Shown: in pieces, positions 17,517-25,231 of the stretch
Numbering within the stretch: position 1 is the stretch's first letter
Layout of the letters: each line of letters opens with the position of its first letter
Origin: Nocardioides anomalus
GTDB lineage: Bacteria > Actinomycetota > Actinomycetes > Propionibacteriales > Nocardioidaceae
DNA length: 64,000 nucleotides
Assembly (NCBI RefSeq): GCF_011046535.1
Contig: NZ_CP049257.1
Location: forward strand, 1,922,001-1,986,000
Direction of reading: 5' to 3'
Made by a program: the position numbers and the translations under genes
The notes under the pieces: model-generated
Seen by the model: the letters and a program-made list of their open reading frames with translations, nothing else
Told to the model about the DNA's origin: nothing
The model's database searches: none

Positions 17517-18707
17517 GTGGACCTGATCGAGTCGGCGGAGGACCGGGCCTTCCGGGCCGAGGTCCGCGGCTGGCTCGAGGAGCACCTGACCGGTGAGTTC
17601 GCCGCCCTCCGTGGGCTGGGCGGCCCGGGCCAGGACCACGAGGCGTTCGAGGGCCGGCTGGCCTGGAACCGGCACCTGGCCGAGCACGGCTGGACCGGGA
17701 TCGGCTGGCCGCGCGAGCACGGCGGGCGCGGCCTGTCGCTGTGGCAGCAGGTGGTCTTCCACGAGGAGTACGCCCGCTCCGGAGCGCCCGCGCGGGTCAA
17801 CCACCTGGGCGAGGAGCTGCTCGGCCCGACCCTGATGGCCTTCGGCACGCCGGAGCAGCAGGAGCGGTTCCTGCCGCCGATCCTGGCCGCCGAGGAGCTG
17901 TGGGCGCAGGGCTACTCCGAGCCGGGGGCCGGCTCGGACCTGGCCAACGTCTCGACGCGGGCGACGCTCGAGGGCGACACCTGGGTGCTGGACGGGCAGA
18001 AGGTCTGGACGTCCAACGCCCACCTCAGCGACTGGCTGTTCGTGCTGGCCCGCAGCGAGCCCGGCTCGCAGCGCCACCGGGGCCTGTCCTTCCTGCTGGT
18101 GCCGATCGAGCAGGAGGGCGTGGACGTGCGCCCGATCGAGCAGCTGACCGGCGGCTCGGAGTTCAACGAGGTCTTCCTCACCGGTGCCCGGACGCCGGCC
18201 TCGCACGTGGTCGGCGCGCCCGGAGACGGGTGGCGGGTGGCGATGGCGCTGCTCGGCTTCGAGCGCGGGGTCTCGGTGCTGGGCCAGGTCATCGGCTTCG
18301 CGCGCGAGCTCGAGGCCGTGGTCGACCTGGCCGGGTCCACCGGCGCGGTCGAGGACCCGGTGCTGCGCGACCGGCTGGCCGGGCTGGCCGTCGAGCTCGA
18401 GGTGATGCGCTGGCAGGCGCTGCGCGGGCTGTCGGGTGCGACCCCGGGTGGGGACTCGGTCTTCAAGCTGGTGTGGGCGGGCTGGCACAAGCGCCTCGGC
18501 GAGGTGGCCATGGACGTGCGGGGTCTGGACGGGCTGGTGGCCCGGCCCGCGACCGAGGACTCGGCGTACGAGCTGGACGAGCTGCAGCGGCTGTTCCTGT
18601 TCTCGCGCGCGGACACCATCTACGGCGGGAGCGACGAGGTGCAGCGGACCATCCTGGCCGAGCGGGTGCTCGGCCTGCCCCGGGAGCCCAAGGGGGCGCA
18701 GCGGTGA
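17517..18707 (+). CDS. ipdE1: Acyl-CoA dehydrogenase alpha subunit for HIP degradation
   Basis: 396-residue acyl-CoA dehydrogenase, FadE30/IpdE1 type. Blocks AQGYSEPGAGSDLAN (about 130-145), WVLDGQKVWTSNAH and the C-terminal TIYGGSDEVQRTILAERVLGLP are clear. With IpdE2 it should dehydrogenate 5-hydroxy-HIP-CoA in the propionyl side chain. The position, divergent from fadD3 and followed by ipdF, kstR2 and fadA6, reproduces Rv3560c-Rv3556c. GTG 17517 lies 7 nt after TAGCGT, so a leaderless transcript controlled by the KstR2-type operator is likely. It overlaps ipdF (GTGA). Confidence 0.88.
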   Translation: MDLIESAEDRAFRAEVRGWLEEHLTGEFAALRGLGGPGQDHEAFEGRLAWNRHLAEHGWTGIGWPREHGGRGLSLWQQVVFHEEYARSGAPARVNHLGEELLGPTLMAFGTPEQQERFLPPILAAEELWAQGYSEPGAGSDLANVSTRATLEGDTWVLDGQKVWTSNAHLSDWLFVLARSEPGSQRHRGLSFLLVPIEQEGVDVRPIEQLTGGSEFNEVFLTGARTPASHVVGAPGDGWRVAMALLGFERGVSVLGQVIGFARELEAVVDLAGSTGAVEDPVLRDRLAGLAVELEVMRWQALRGLSGATPGGDSVFKLVWAGWHKRLGEVAMDVRGLDGLVARPATEDSAYELDELQRLFLFSRADTIYGGSDEVQRTILAERVLGLPREPKGAQR

Positions 18708-19486
18708 GCGCCCCCGTCTACGTCGCGGGCCACGACCTGCTCGCCGACCGGGTCGTCGTGGTGACCGCCGCGGCCGGCGCCGGGATCGGCGCGGCCGTCG
18801 TGCGCCGCGCGCTCGAGGAGGGCGCGCGGGCCGTGGTCTTCAGCGACACCCACGAGCGACGGCTGGCCGAGGCCGAGGCCGCGCTGGCCGAGGAGTTCGG
18901 CGCCGACCGGGTCCGCCAGCTGGTGTGCGACGTGACCGACGAGGCCCAGGTGCAGGCGCTGCTCGACGCGGCCGACGAGGTCGGCGGCGTGGACGTGATG
19001 GTCAACAACGCCGGCTTGGGCGGCACCGCCTCGGTGCTGGAGATGACCGACGAGCAGTGGGGCCGGGTCCTCGACATCACGCTGACCGGGACGTTCCGGT
19101 GCGTGCGCGCGGCCGGGCAGCGCTTCGTGGCGGCCGGCAAGCCCGGCGTCATCGTCAACAACGCCTCGGTCATCGGCTGGCGGGCGCAGGAGGGGCAGGC
19201 GCACTACGCCGCGGCCAAGGCCGGGGTGATGGCGCTGACCCGGAGCGCGGCCAAGGACCTCGCGCCGTACGGCATCCGCGTCAACGCGGTCTCGCCGTCG
19301 CTGGTCATGCACCCGTTCCTGGCCCGGGTGACCTCCGACGAGCTGCTCGAGGAGCTGACCGCGCGCGAGGCGTTCGGGCGCTCGGCCGAGCCGTGGGAGG
19401 TGGCCAACGTGATGGTGTTCCTGGCCAGCGACTACTCCTCGTACATGACCGGCGAGGTCGTCGCCGTGTCGAGTCAGCAAGCATGA
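18704..19486 (+). CDS. ipdF: Short-chain dehydrogenase of HIP pathway
   Basis: 260-residue classical SDR. The cofactor motif is TAAAGAGIG at about residues 20-28, NNAG near 95-98 and the catalytic pair in HYAAAKAG near 165. IpdF acts on the hydroxyl/keto group of HIP-CoA-derived intermediates; which direction is used in this organism cannot be read from sequence. It overlaps the ipdE1 stop by GTGA, and kstR2 follows after 4 bp. Assignment rests on synteny with Rv3559c. Confidence 0.83.
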   Translation: MSAPVYVAGHDLLADRVVVVTAAAGAGIGAAVVRRALEEGARAVVFSDTHERRLAEAEAALAEEFGADRVRQLVCDVTDEAQVQALLDAADEVGGVDVMVNNAGLGGTASVLEMTDEQWGRVLDITLTGTFRCVRAAGQRFVAAGKPGVIVNNASVIGWRAQEGQAHYAAAKAGVMALTRSAAKDLAPYGIRVNAVSPSLVMHPFLARVTSDELLEELTAREAFGRSAEPWEVANVMVFLASDYSSYMTGEVVAVSSQQA

Positions 19487-19490
19487 GCAC

Positions 19491-20081
19491 GTGACCGCCG
19501 AGCCGACACCCACCCGCCGCGAGGAGCTCCTGCGCATCGCCGCGCGCCTGTTCGCCGAGAAGGGGTTCCGCAACACGACCGTGCGCGACATCGCCGACGC
19601 GGCCGGGATCCTCAGCGGCAGCCTCTACCACCACTTCGACTCCAAGGAGTCGATGGTCGACGAGATCCTGTCGACGTTCCAGGAGGAGCTGTTCGGCCAG
19701 TACGACGAGATCCTGGCCAGCGACGACGACCCGCGGGCCCGCCTCGAGCGCGCGGTGCTCGTCTCCTTCGACGCCATCGACCGGCACCACGACGAGGTGG
19801 CGATCTTCCAGAACGACGCGGCGTACCTGCTGACCTTCGACCGCTTCGCCTACCTCGGCGAGCGCAACCGGCAGTCGCGCGAGGTGTGGATGACGCTGCT
19901 GCGCTCCGGCGTCGACGCGGGTGTGCTCCGCGACGACCTGGACCTCGAGCTGACCTACCGCTTCATCCGCGACACGGTCTGGGTCGCGGTGAGCTGGTAC
20001 CGCCCCGGCGGGCGGCGCACGCACACCGAGATCGCGCAGCAGTACCTCTCCATCCTCCTCGAAGGGATCGAACGTGGCTGA
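19491..20081 (+). CDS. kstR2: TetR-family repressor of HIP catabolism
   Basis: 196 residues. The N-terminal TetR helix-turn-helix reads RDIADAAGILSGSLYHHFDSK, essentially that of mycobacterial KstR2, and the C-terminal domain shares YRFIRDTVWVAVSWYRPGG. KstR2 represses the HIP genes and is released by HIP-CoA. GTG 19491 follows the ipdF stop by 4 bp. The gene is in the ipdE1 operon and would be autoregulated through the 17487 operator. A partial half-site CAAGCA (19477-19482 region) just before its start may be coincidental. Confidence 0.92.
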   Translation: MTAEPTPTRREELLRIAARLFAEKGFRNTTVRDIADAAGILSGSLYHHFDSKESMVDEILSTFQEELFGQYDEILASDDDPRARLERAVLVSFDAIDRHHDEVAIFQNDAAYLLTFDRFAYLGERNRQSREVWMTLLRSGVDAGVLRDDLDLELTYRFIRDTVWVAVSWYRPGGRRTHTEIAQQYLSILLEGIERG

Positions 20082-20137
20082 GATGACGCAGCCCCTCATC
20101 GTCGACGCCGGCGTCGACATCGCCAACGGGAGCCTCC

Positions 20138-21301
20138 ATGCCTGAGGCCTTCATCGTCGACGCCGTCCGCACCCCGGTCGGCAAGCGCGGCGGCGCGCTA
20201 GCCGGCGTGCACTCCGCCGACCTCGCCGCCCACAGCATCGCTGCGCTCGTCGAGCGCACCGGTGTCGACCCCGGCGCCGTCGACGACGTCATCCTCGGCT
20301 GCTGCGACACCATCGGCTCCCAGGCCGGCGACGTCGCCCGCACCGCCTGGCTCGTCGCCGGCCTGCCCGACCACGTTCCGGGCGTGACCATCGACCGCCA
20401 GTGCGGCTCGTCCCAGCAGGCCGTGCACTTCGCCGCCCAGGGCGTCATGTCCGGCACCCAGGACCTCGTCGTCGCCGGCGGCGTGCAGAACATGTCCGCC
20501 ATCCCCATCAGCGCCGCGATGGTCGTCGGTCAGCAGTACGGCTTCTCCACCCCGTTCGCCGAGTCACCCGGCTGGCTCGAGCGGTACGGCGACCAGGAGG
20601 TCTCGCAGTTCCGCTCGGCCGAGATGATCGCCGAGAGGTGGGACCTCTCGCGCTCGGACCTCGAGGCCTACGCCCTGGCCTCGCACGAGCGCGCGCGGGC
20701 CGCGATCGCCGAGGGGCGCTTCGACCGCGAGGTGGTCCCGGTCGACCTGCCCGACGGCACCAGCTTCGCGGTCGACCAGTGCCCCCGGGACACGTCGCTG
20801 GAGAAGATGGCCGCCCTGGAGCCCCTGGCTCCCGGTGGCCGGATCACCGCCGCCGTGGCCTCGCAGATCTGCGACGCGTCCTCCGCCCTGCTCGTCGCCT
20901 CCGAGGCCGCGCTGACGACGTACGACCTGACCCCGCGCGCCCGCGTCGTGCACCTCTCCGTCACCGGTGACGACCCCGTCTGGATGCTCACCGGCCCCAT
21001 CCGCGCCACCCACCGCGCGCTCGAGAGGGCCGGCCTCACCGTCGACGACATCGACCTCTTCGAGTGCAACGAGGCCTTCGCCTCCGTCGTGCTCGCCTGG
21101 ATGGCCGAGACCGGCGCGCCCCACGAGAAGGTCAACGTCAACGGGGGCGGCATCGCGCTCGGCCACCCCATCGGCGCCACCGGCACCCGCATCATGGCCA
21201 CGCTGCTCAACGAGCTCGAGCGGACCGGGGGCCGTTACGGACTGCAGACGATGTGCGAGGGCGGCGGACAGGCGAACGTGACGATCATCGAGCGCCTCTG
21301 A
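20138..21301 (+). CDS. fadA6: Thiolase of HIP pathway
   Basis: 387-residue degradative thiolase. Active-site residues are Cys89 in DRQCGSSQQ, His343 in ALGHPIGATGTR and Cys373 in TMCEGGGQA. FadA6 cleaves beta-keto CoA thioesters late in C/D ring degradation. It follows kstR2 by 56 bp, the order seen in mycobacteria, with GGGAG before ATG 20138. The gap holds only a 20-codon open frame (20083-20145) with no recognisable content. Confidence 0.9.
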   Translation: MPEAFIVDAVRTPVGKRGGALAGVHSADLAAHSIAALVERTGVDPGAVDDVILGCCDTIGSQAGDVARTAWLVAGLPDHVPGVTIDRQCGSSQQAVHFAAQGVMSGTQDLVVAGGVQNMSAIPISAAMVVGQQYGFSTPFAESPGWLERYGDQEVSQFRSAEMIAERWDLSRSDLEAYALASHERARAAIAEGRFDREVVPVDLPDGTSFAVDQCPRDTSLEKMAALEPLAPGGRITAAVASQICDASSALLVASEAALTTYDLTPRARVVHLSVTGDDPVWMLTGPIRATHRALERAGLTVDDIDLFECNEAFASVVLAWMAETGAPHEKVNVNGGGIALGHPIGATGTRIMATLLNELERTGGRYGLQTMCEGGGQANVTIIERL

Positions 21302-21313
21302 GCCCTCCGGTGC

Positions 21314-21784
21314 TCACCCGCCCGTGCGCCAGCTGAAGTGCCGCACGCGGTCCTCGGCGCCGCCGAGCGCGCGGTAGAACTGCAGGGCCTCGAGGTCGCG
21401 GGCGTCGGCGGGGACGTAGACCTCGGCGATGCCGACGTGGCGGGCGGCGCTGAGGACCGTCTCGAGGAGCAGCCGGCCGATGCCCTGGCGCTGGCGGTCG
21501 GTGGCGACGGCGAGGTCGTAGACCATCAGCTCGTGTCCGGCCTCGCGGGTGCGGGGGAGCAGGTGGGCGGTGAGACCGCCCTGGACACGGGAGTCCTCGA
21601 TGGCGGCGTAGGCCCAGAAGCCGTCGTCGGCGAGCAGGGCGTCGAGGTGCTCGTCGGGGAGCCGGGCGTGGTCCTCGCCGAAGACCTCGGCCATCAGCCG
21701 GAACGTCGCGCGGGCGGCGGGGCGGTCCAGGTGGCGCAGCCGTCGGGCGTGCAGCGACGGCGAGAGGTGGGCGGGGGAGGACAC
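21314..21784 (-). CDS. AAC(3)-I-like GNAT acetyltransferase
   Basis: 156-residue GNAT protein. The acetyl-CoA motif A is YDLAVATDRQRQGIGRLL at about residues 85-103, followed by EVYVPADARDLEALQFYRALGG. The layout and the LMAEVFGED opening resemble gentamicin 3-N-acetyltransferases of the AAC(3)-I family. That resemblance does not show resistance activity; many chromosomal homologues have other substrates. GTG 21784 was taken as the start. No ribosome site is evident. It is convergent with fadA6, whose stop is 12 bp away. Confidence 0.75.
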   Translation of the reverse strand: MSSPAHLSPSLHARRLRHLDRPAARATFRLMAEVFGEDHARLPDEHLDALLADDGFWAYAAIEDSRVQGGLTAHLLPRTREAGHELMVYDLAVATDRQRQGIGRLLLETVLSAARHVGIAEVYVPADARDLEALQFYRALGGAEDRVRHFSWRTGG

Positions 21785-21826
21785 GGCAAAAGGACAGCAG
21801 GTGTGCCGGGCGGTCAGGAGCACTTT

Positions 21827-21855
21827 TGCAGAACTTCGCACTGCACATTTCTGCA
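21827..21855. repeat. Inverted repeat upstream of M4 protease
   Basis: TGCAGAA (21827-21833) and TTCTGCA (21849-21855) form a perfect 7-bp inverted repeat with a 15-bp spacer, in an unusually AT-rich patch of the 218-bp gap between the acetyltransferase and the protease. It could be an operator for either gene. Confidence 0.45.
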
Positions 21856-22002
21856 GAAGTCGGCCGTTGACCGCGGCGAGCGGCCAGGAGGAAGGTCAGC
21901 GCTTGGACCTTCTCGGGCGGTCCGTCACCCGAGCAGAGCCACGCCTGATCCAGGCACTCCCCACTCACGGCTCGACCGAGCCCGTCCAAAGGAGATTCTC
22001 GG

Positions 22003-24312
22003 GTGAGAAGGCTCATCTACGGGGGCGCGTCGTTCGCCCTCGCCGCGGCGATGACCGCCCTGGTGCCCACCGGCGCCGGCGCGGTCGGGGCCACGGCCGC
22101 ACCGCACGCCACGGCGACCAAGGTGACGACGAAGGCGGCAGCGACGCCGAGCGGCAAGGTGGCGGCCGCCACCAGCGCCGCCCGGCTGGTCTCCGCGAAG
22201 CCGGAGGTCCTCCACGCCTCCCGGCACGACCGGTTCAAGGCCGGCAAGGTGCTGACCTCGCTGGGTCTGCAGTACGTCCCCTACCAGCGCACCTACCGCG
22301 GCCTGCCCGTGGTCGGCGGCGACTTCGTGGTCTCCACCGACGACCGCGGCCGCGTGGTGGCCACGAGCGTGGCGCAGACCCGCCCGACCAGGCTGCGGAG
22401 CACGAAGGCCACGGTGGCCAAGCAGGCGGCGCGGGCCAAGAGCCTGCAGCGCGTGCGCGACGGGAAGCTCGGCCGGACCCGGCTCGTCGTCCTCCAGCGC
22501 GGCACCTCGAAGCTGGCCTGGGAGACCTGGGTGACCGGCACGAAGAAGGGCCAGCCGTCCCGGCTGACGGTGTACGTCGACGCGCGGACCGGCCGCGTGC
22601 TGACGACCAAGGAGCACGTGCTCGCCGGCACCGGCACCGGTGCGTGGGAGGGCAACGTCACCATCCCGACCAGCGGCTCGGGCTCGTCGTACTCCATGAC
22701 CAACAGCAACGCGACGACGCTCAAGTGCCAGAACGCCAGCGGCAACGCCACGTTCACCGGCACCGACGACGTGTGGGGCAACGGCGACGCGACCAACCGC
22801 GAGACCGGCTGCGTGGACGCGTTCTACTCCGCGGAGAAGGAGCGCCAGATGCTGTCGTCGTGGCTCGGCCGCAACGGCATGAACGGCTCGGGCGGCTGGG
22901 TGCCGATCCGCGTCGGCCTCAACGACGTCAACGCCTACTACGACGGCACCCAGGTGCAGGTCGGCCACACCCAGAGCGGTGGCAAGTGGATCGGCTCCAT
23001 CGACGTGGTGGCGCACGAGTTCGGCCACGGCGTGGACGACAAGACCCCCGGTGGCATCTCCGGCGGCGGCACCCAGGAGTTCGTCGCGGACACGTTCGGG
23101 GCGGCGACCGAGTGGTACGCCAACAACCCGGCCGACGTGCCCGACTTCACCGTGGGCGAGGAGGTCAACCTGGTCGGCCAGGGCCCGATCCGGGTGATGT
23201 ACAACCCCTCGGCCGTCGGTGACGCCAACTGCTACAGCTCCTCGACGCCCGGCTCCGAGGTGCACTCGGCGGCGGGCCCGGGCAACCACTGGTACTACCT
23301 GCTCGCCGAGGGCTCGAACCCGAGTGACGGCCAGCCGACCAGCCCGACCTGCAACGGCTCCTCGGTGAGCGGCATCGGCATCCAGAAGGCGCAGCAGGTC
23401 ATGTACAACGCGATGCTGCTCAAGACCAGCTCGTCGTCCTACCTGAAGTACCGCACCTGGACGCTGACCGCGGCGAAGAACCTCTTCCCGGGCAGCTGCA
23501 CCGAGTTCAACGCGGTCAAGGCGGCGTGGGACGCGGTCTCGGTGCCGGCGCAGTCGGCCGACCCGACCTGCTCGGCCACCGGCGGTGTGAGCGTCACCAA
23601 CCCGGGCAGCAAGAGCGGCACGGTCGGCACGGCGATCAGCAGCTTCACGCTGGCGGCCAGCGGCGGCACCGCGCCGTACACCTGGACCGGCACCGGCCTC
23701 CCGCCGGGCGTCTCGGTCTCCTCCGGCGGCACCGTCTCCGGTACGCCGACCACGGCCGGCACCTACAACGCCACCGTCACCGCGACCGCGGCCGGCGGGG
23801 GCTCGGGCTCGGCCACGTTCACCTTCACCGTCTCCGGTGGTGGCGGTGGCGGCTGCACCTCGCCCGGCCAGAAGCTCGGCAACCCCGGCTTCGAGACCGG
23901 GTCGGCCACACCGTGGTCCGCGTCCTCGGGCGTGGTGGACAACTCCGCGCAGCAGGCGGCCCACGCCGGCTCGTGGAAGGCGTGGCTGGACGGCTACGGC
24001 AGCACCCACACCGACACGCTGAGCCAGTCGGTCACCATCCCGGCCGGCTGCACCGCGACGCTGTCGTTCTGGCTGCACGTCGACACCGCCGAGACCACCA
24101 CCTCGACGGCCTACGACAAGCTGACCGTCAAGGCGGGCAGCACCACGCTGGCGACGTACTCGAACCTCAACAAGGGCTCGGGCTACACCCAGAAGTCGAT
24201 CAACGTCTCCTCGCTCGCGGGGCAGACGGTGACGATCAGCTTCACCGGCACCGAGGACAGCTCGCTGCAGACGTCGTTCGTGATCGACGACACGGCGCTG
24301 ACGGTCGGCTGA
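22003..24312 (+). CDS. Secreted M4-family neutral metalloprotease
   Basis: 769-residue exported thermolysin-like protease. Residues 1-30 are a signal peptide (charged MRR, hydrophobic core, AxA), then a propeptide with an FTP domain to about 210. The catalytic domain binds zinc through His338 and His342 of HEFGH and Glu359 in GTQEFVADTFG; the active-site His is in EVHSAAGPGNH. After about residue 530 there is a putative Ig-like (He-PIG) domain, a glycine linker and a C-terminal beta-sandwich ending in FVIDDTALTVG. AAAGGAG precedes GTG 22003. The gene stands alone and ends at a strong terminator. Release to the medium is inferred. Confidence 0.9.
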   Translation: MRRLIYGGASFALAAAMTALVPTGAGAVGATAAPHATATKVTTKAAATPSGKVAAATSAARLVSAKPEVLHASRHDRFKAGKVLTSLGLQYVPYQRTYRGLPVVGGDFVVSTDDRGRVVATSVAQTRPTRLRSTKATVAKQAARAKSLQRVRDGKLGRTRLVVLQRGTSKLAWETWVTGTKKGQPSRLTVYVDARTGRVLTTKEHVLAGTGTGAWEGNVTIPTSGSGSSYSMTNSNATTLKCQNASGNATFTGTDDVWGNGDATNRETGCVDAFYSAEKERQMLSSWLGRNGMNGSGGWVPIRVGLNDVNAYYDGTQVQVGHTQSGGKWIGSIDVVAHEFGHGVDDKTPGGISGGGTQEFVADTFGAATEWYANNPADVPDFTVGEEVNLVGQGPIRVMYNPSAVGDANCYSSSTPGSEVHSAAGPGNHWYYLLAEGSNPSDGQPTSPTCNGSSVSGIGIQKAQQVMYNAMLLKTSSSSYLKYRTWTLTAAKNLFPGSCTEFNAVKAAWDAVSVPAQSADPTCSATGGVSVTNPGSKSGTVGTAISSFTLAASGGTAPYTWTGTGLPPGVSVSSGGTVSGTPTTAGTYNATVTATAAGGGSGSATFTFTVSGGGGGGCTSPGQKLGNPGFETGSATPWSASSGVVDNSAQQAAHAGSWKAWLDGYGSTHTDTLSQSVTIPAGCTATLSFWLHVDTAETTTSTAYDKLTVKAGSTTLATYSNLNKGSGYTQKSINVSSLAGQTVTISFTGTEDSSLQTSFVIDDTALTVG

Positions 24313-24346
24313 CCTGACGCTGACCTGACGCTGGCCTGACGAACAG

Positions 24347-24381
24347 CAGAGGCCGCCACTCCTCGGGGGTGGCGGCCTCTG
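24347..24381. terminator. Strong bidirectional terminator
   Basis: CAGAGGCCGCCAC (24347-24359) pairs perfectly with GTGGCGGCCTCTG (24369-24381) over a 9-nt loop, between the convergent ends of the protease and the aldo/keto reductase. There is no U-run, as is common for actinobacterial terminators. Confidence 0.8.
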
Positions 24382-24394
24382 TGCGTCTGCGCGA

Positions 24395-25171
24395 CTAGGA
24401 GAGCGAGTCCAGCGTGGCCATGTCCTCGTCGCTCAGCTCGAAGTCGCCGACGTCGGCGTTGGAGCGGATCCGGTCCTCGTTGACCGACTTGGGGATGGCC
24501 ACGAACTGGTGCTGCAGGTGCCAGCGGATGATCACCTGGGCGGGGGTGCGGCCGAGCCGCTCGGCGATCGCGGCGATGTCGGGGTCGGTCAGCGTGCCGC
24601 CCCGCAGCGCGCTGTAGCCCTCGAGCACGACCTCACGTGAGCGGTGGGCCTCGGCCACGCGGGCGTCGTACTTCAGCGGGCTCCACTCGATCTGGTTGAC
24701 CGCCGGCTTGGCCCCGACCGCCGCGGTGACCTCGTCGAGCAGGTCGGCGTCGAAGTTGCTGACGCCGATCTCGCGGGCCAGCCCGGCCTCCTGGGCCTCG
24801 GCGAAGGCCCGCCACACCGCCACGTTGTCGTCGCCGGGCCAGTGGATGAGCCACAGGTCGACGTGGTCGGTCTGGAGCGCGTCCAGGCTCTCGCGCAGGG
24901 TGTCGAGCTCCCGTCCGATGCGGTTGGGCGGGCACTTGGTGGTGAGGAAGACGTCGTCGCGGGCCACGCCGCTCTCGGCCAGCGCGCGGCCGACCTCACT
25001 CTCGTTGCCGTAGACGGTGGCGGTGTCCAGGTGCCGGTAGCCGGCCTCGAGCGCGGCCGCGGTCGAGCGGACGGCGTCCTTGCCCTTGATCTGCCAGGTG
25101 CCGAAGCCGAGCAGCGGCATCTCGGCGCCGTGGGGGAGGGACAGGGTCTCGGTGGGGAGGTGCAGGTCCAT
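24395..25171 (-). CDS. Aldo/keto reductase
   Basis: 258-residue AKR of the 2,5-diketo-gluconate reductase-like group (AKR5 type). The catalytic tetrad is visible: Asp in HLDTATVYGNE, Tyr five residues later, Lys in LTTKCPP and His in DLWLIHWPG. The NADPH-binding C-terminal block is AIPKSVNEDRIRSN. The physiological carbonyl substrate is unknown. It is a single gene between the terminator and the divergent MFS exporter. Confidence 0.88.
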   Translation of the reverse strand: MDLHLPTETLSLPHGAEMPLLGFGTWQIKGKDAVRSTAAALEAGYRHLDTATVYGNESEVGRALAESGVARDDVFLTTKCPPNRIGRELDTLRESLDALQTDHVDLWLIHWPGDDNVAVWRAFAEAQEAGLAREIGVSNFDADLLDEVTAAVGAKPAVNQIEWSPLKYDARVAEAHRSREVVLEGYSALRGGTLTDPDIAAIAERLGRTPAQVIIRWHLQHQFVAIPKSVNEDRIRSNADVGDFELSDEDMATLDSLS

Positions 25172-25231
25172 TCCCCGAGCCTAGGCACGGCCCCCCGCAT
25201 TTGCTTAGCCAAGGTCAAGTATCGTCGGGGA

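Noticed and set aside
19477..19490. Possible KstR2 half-site CAAGCATGAGCACG before kstR2
   Set aside because: Only one arm matches, and it lies within the ipdF end; kstR2 is already covered by the operator at 17487.
20083..20145. 20-codon frame between kstR2 and fadA6
   Set aside because: Too short, no similarity to known peptides, no ribosome site of its own; more likely leader sequence.
24309..24341. Imperfect tandem repeat of CTGACCTGACG after the M4 protease
   Set aside because: Three short degenerate copies only; no sign of a mobile or regulatory role.
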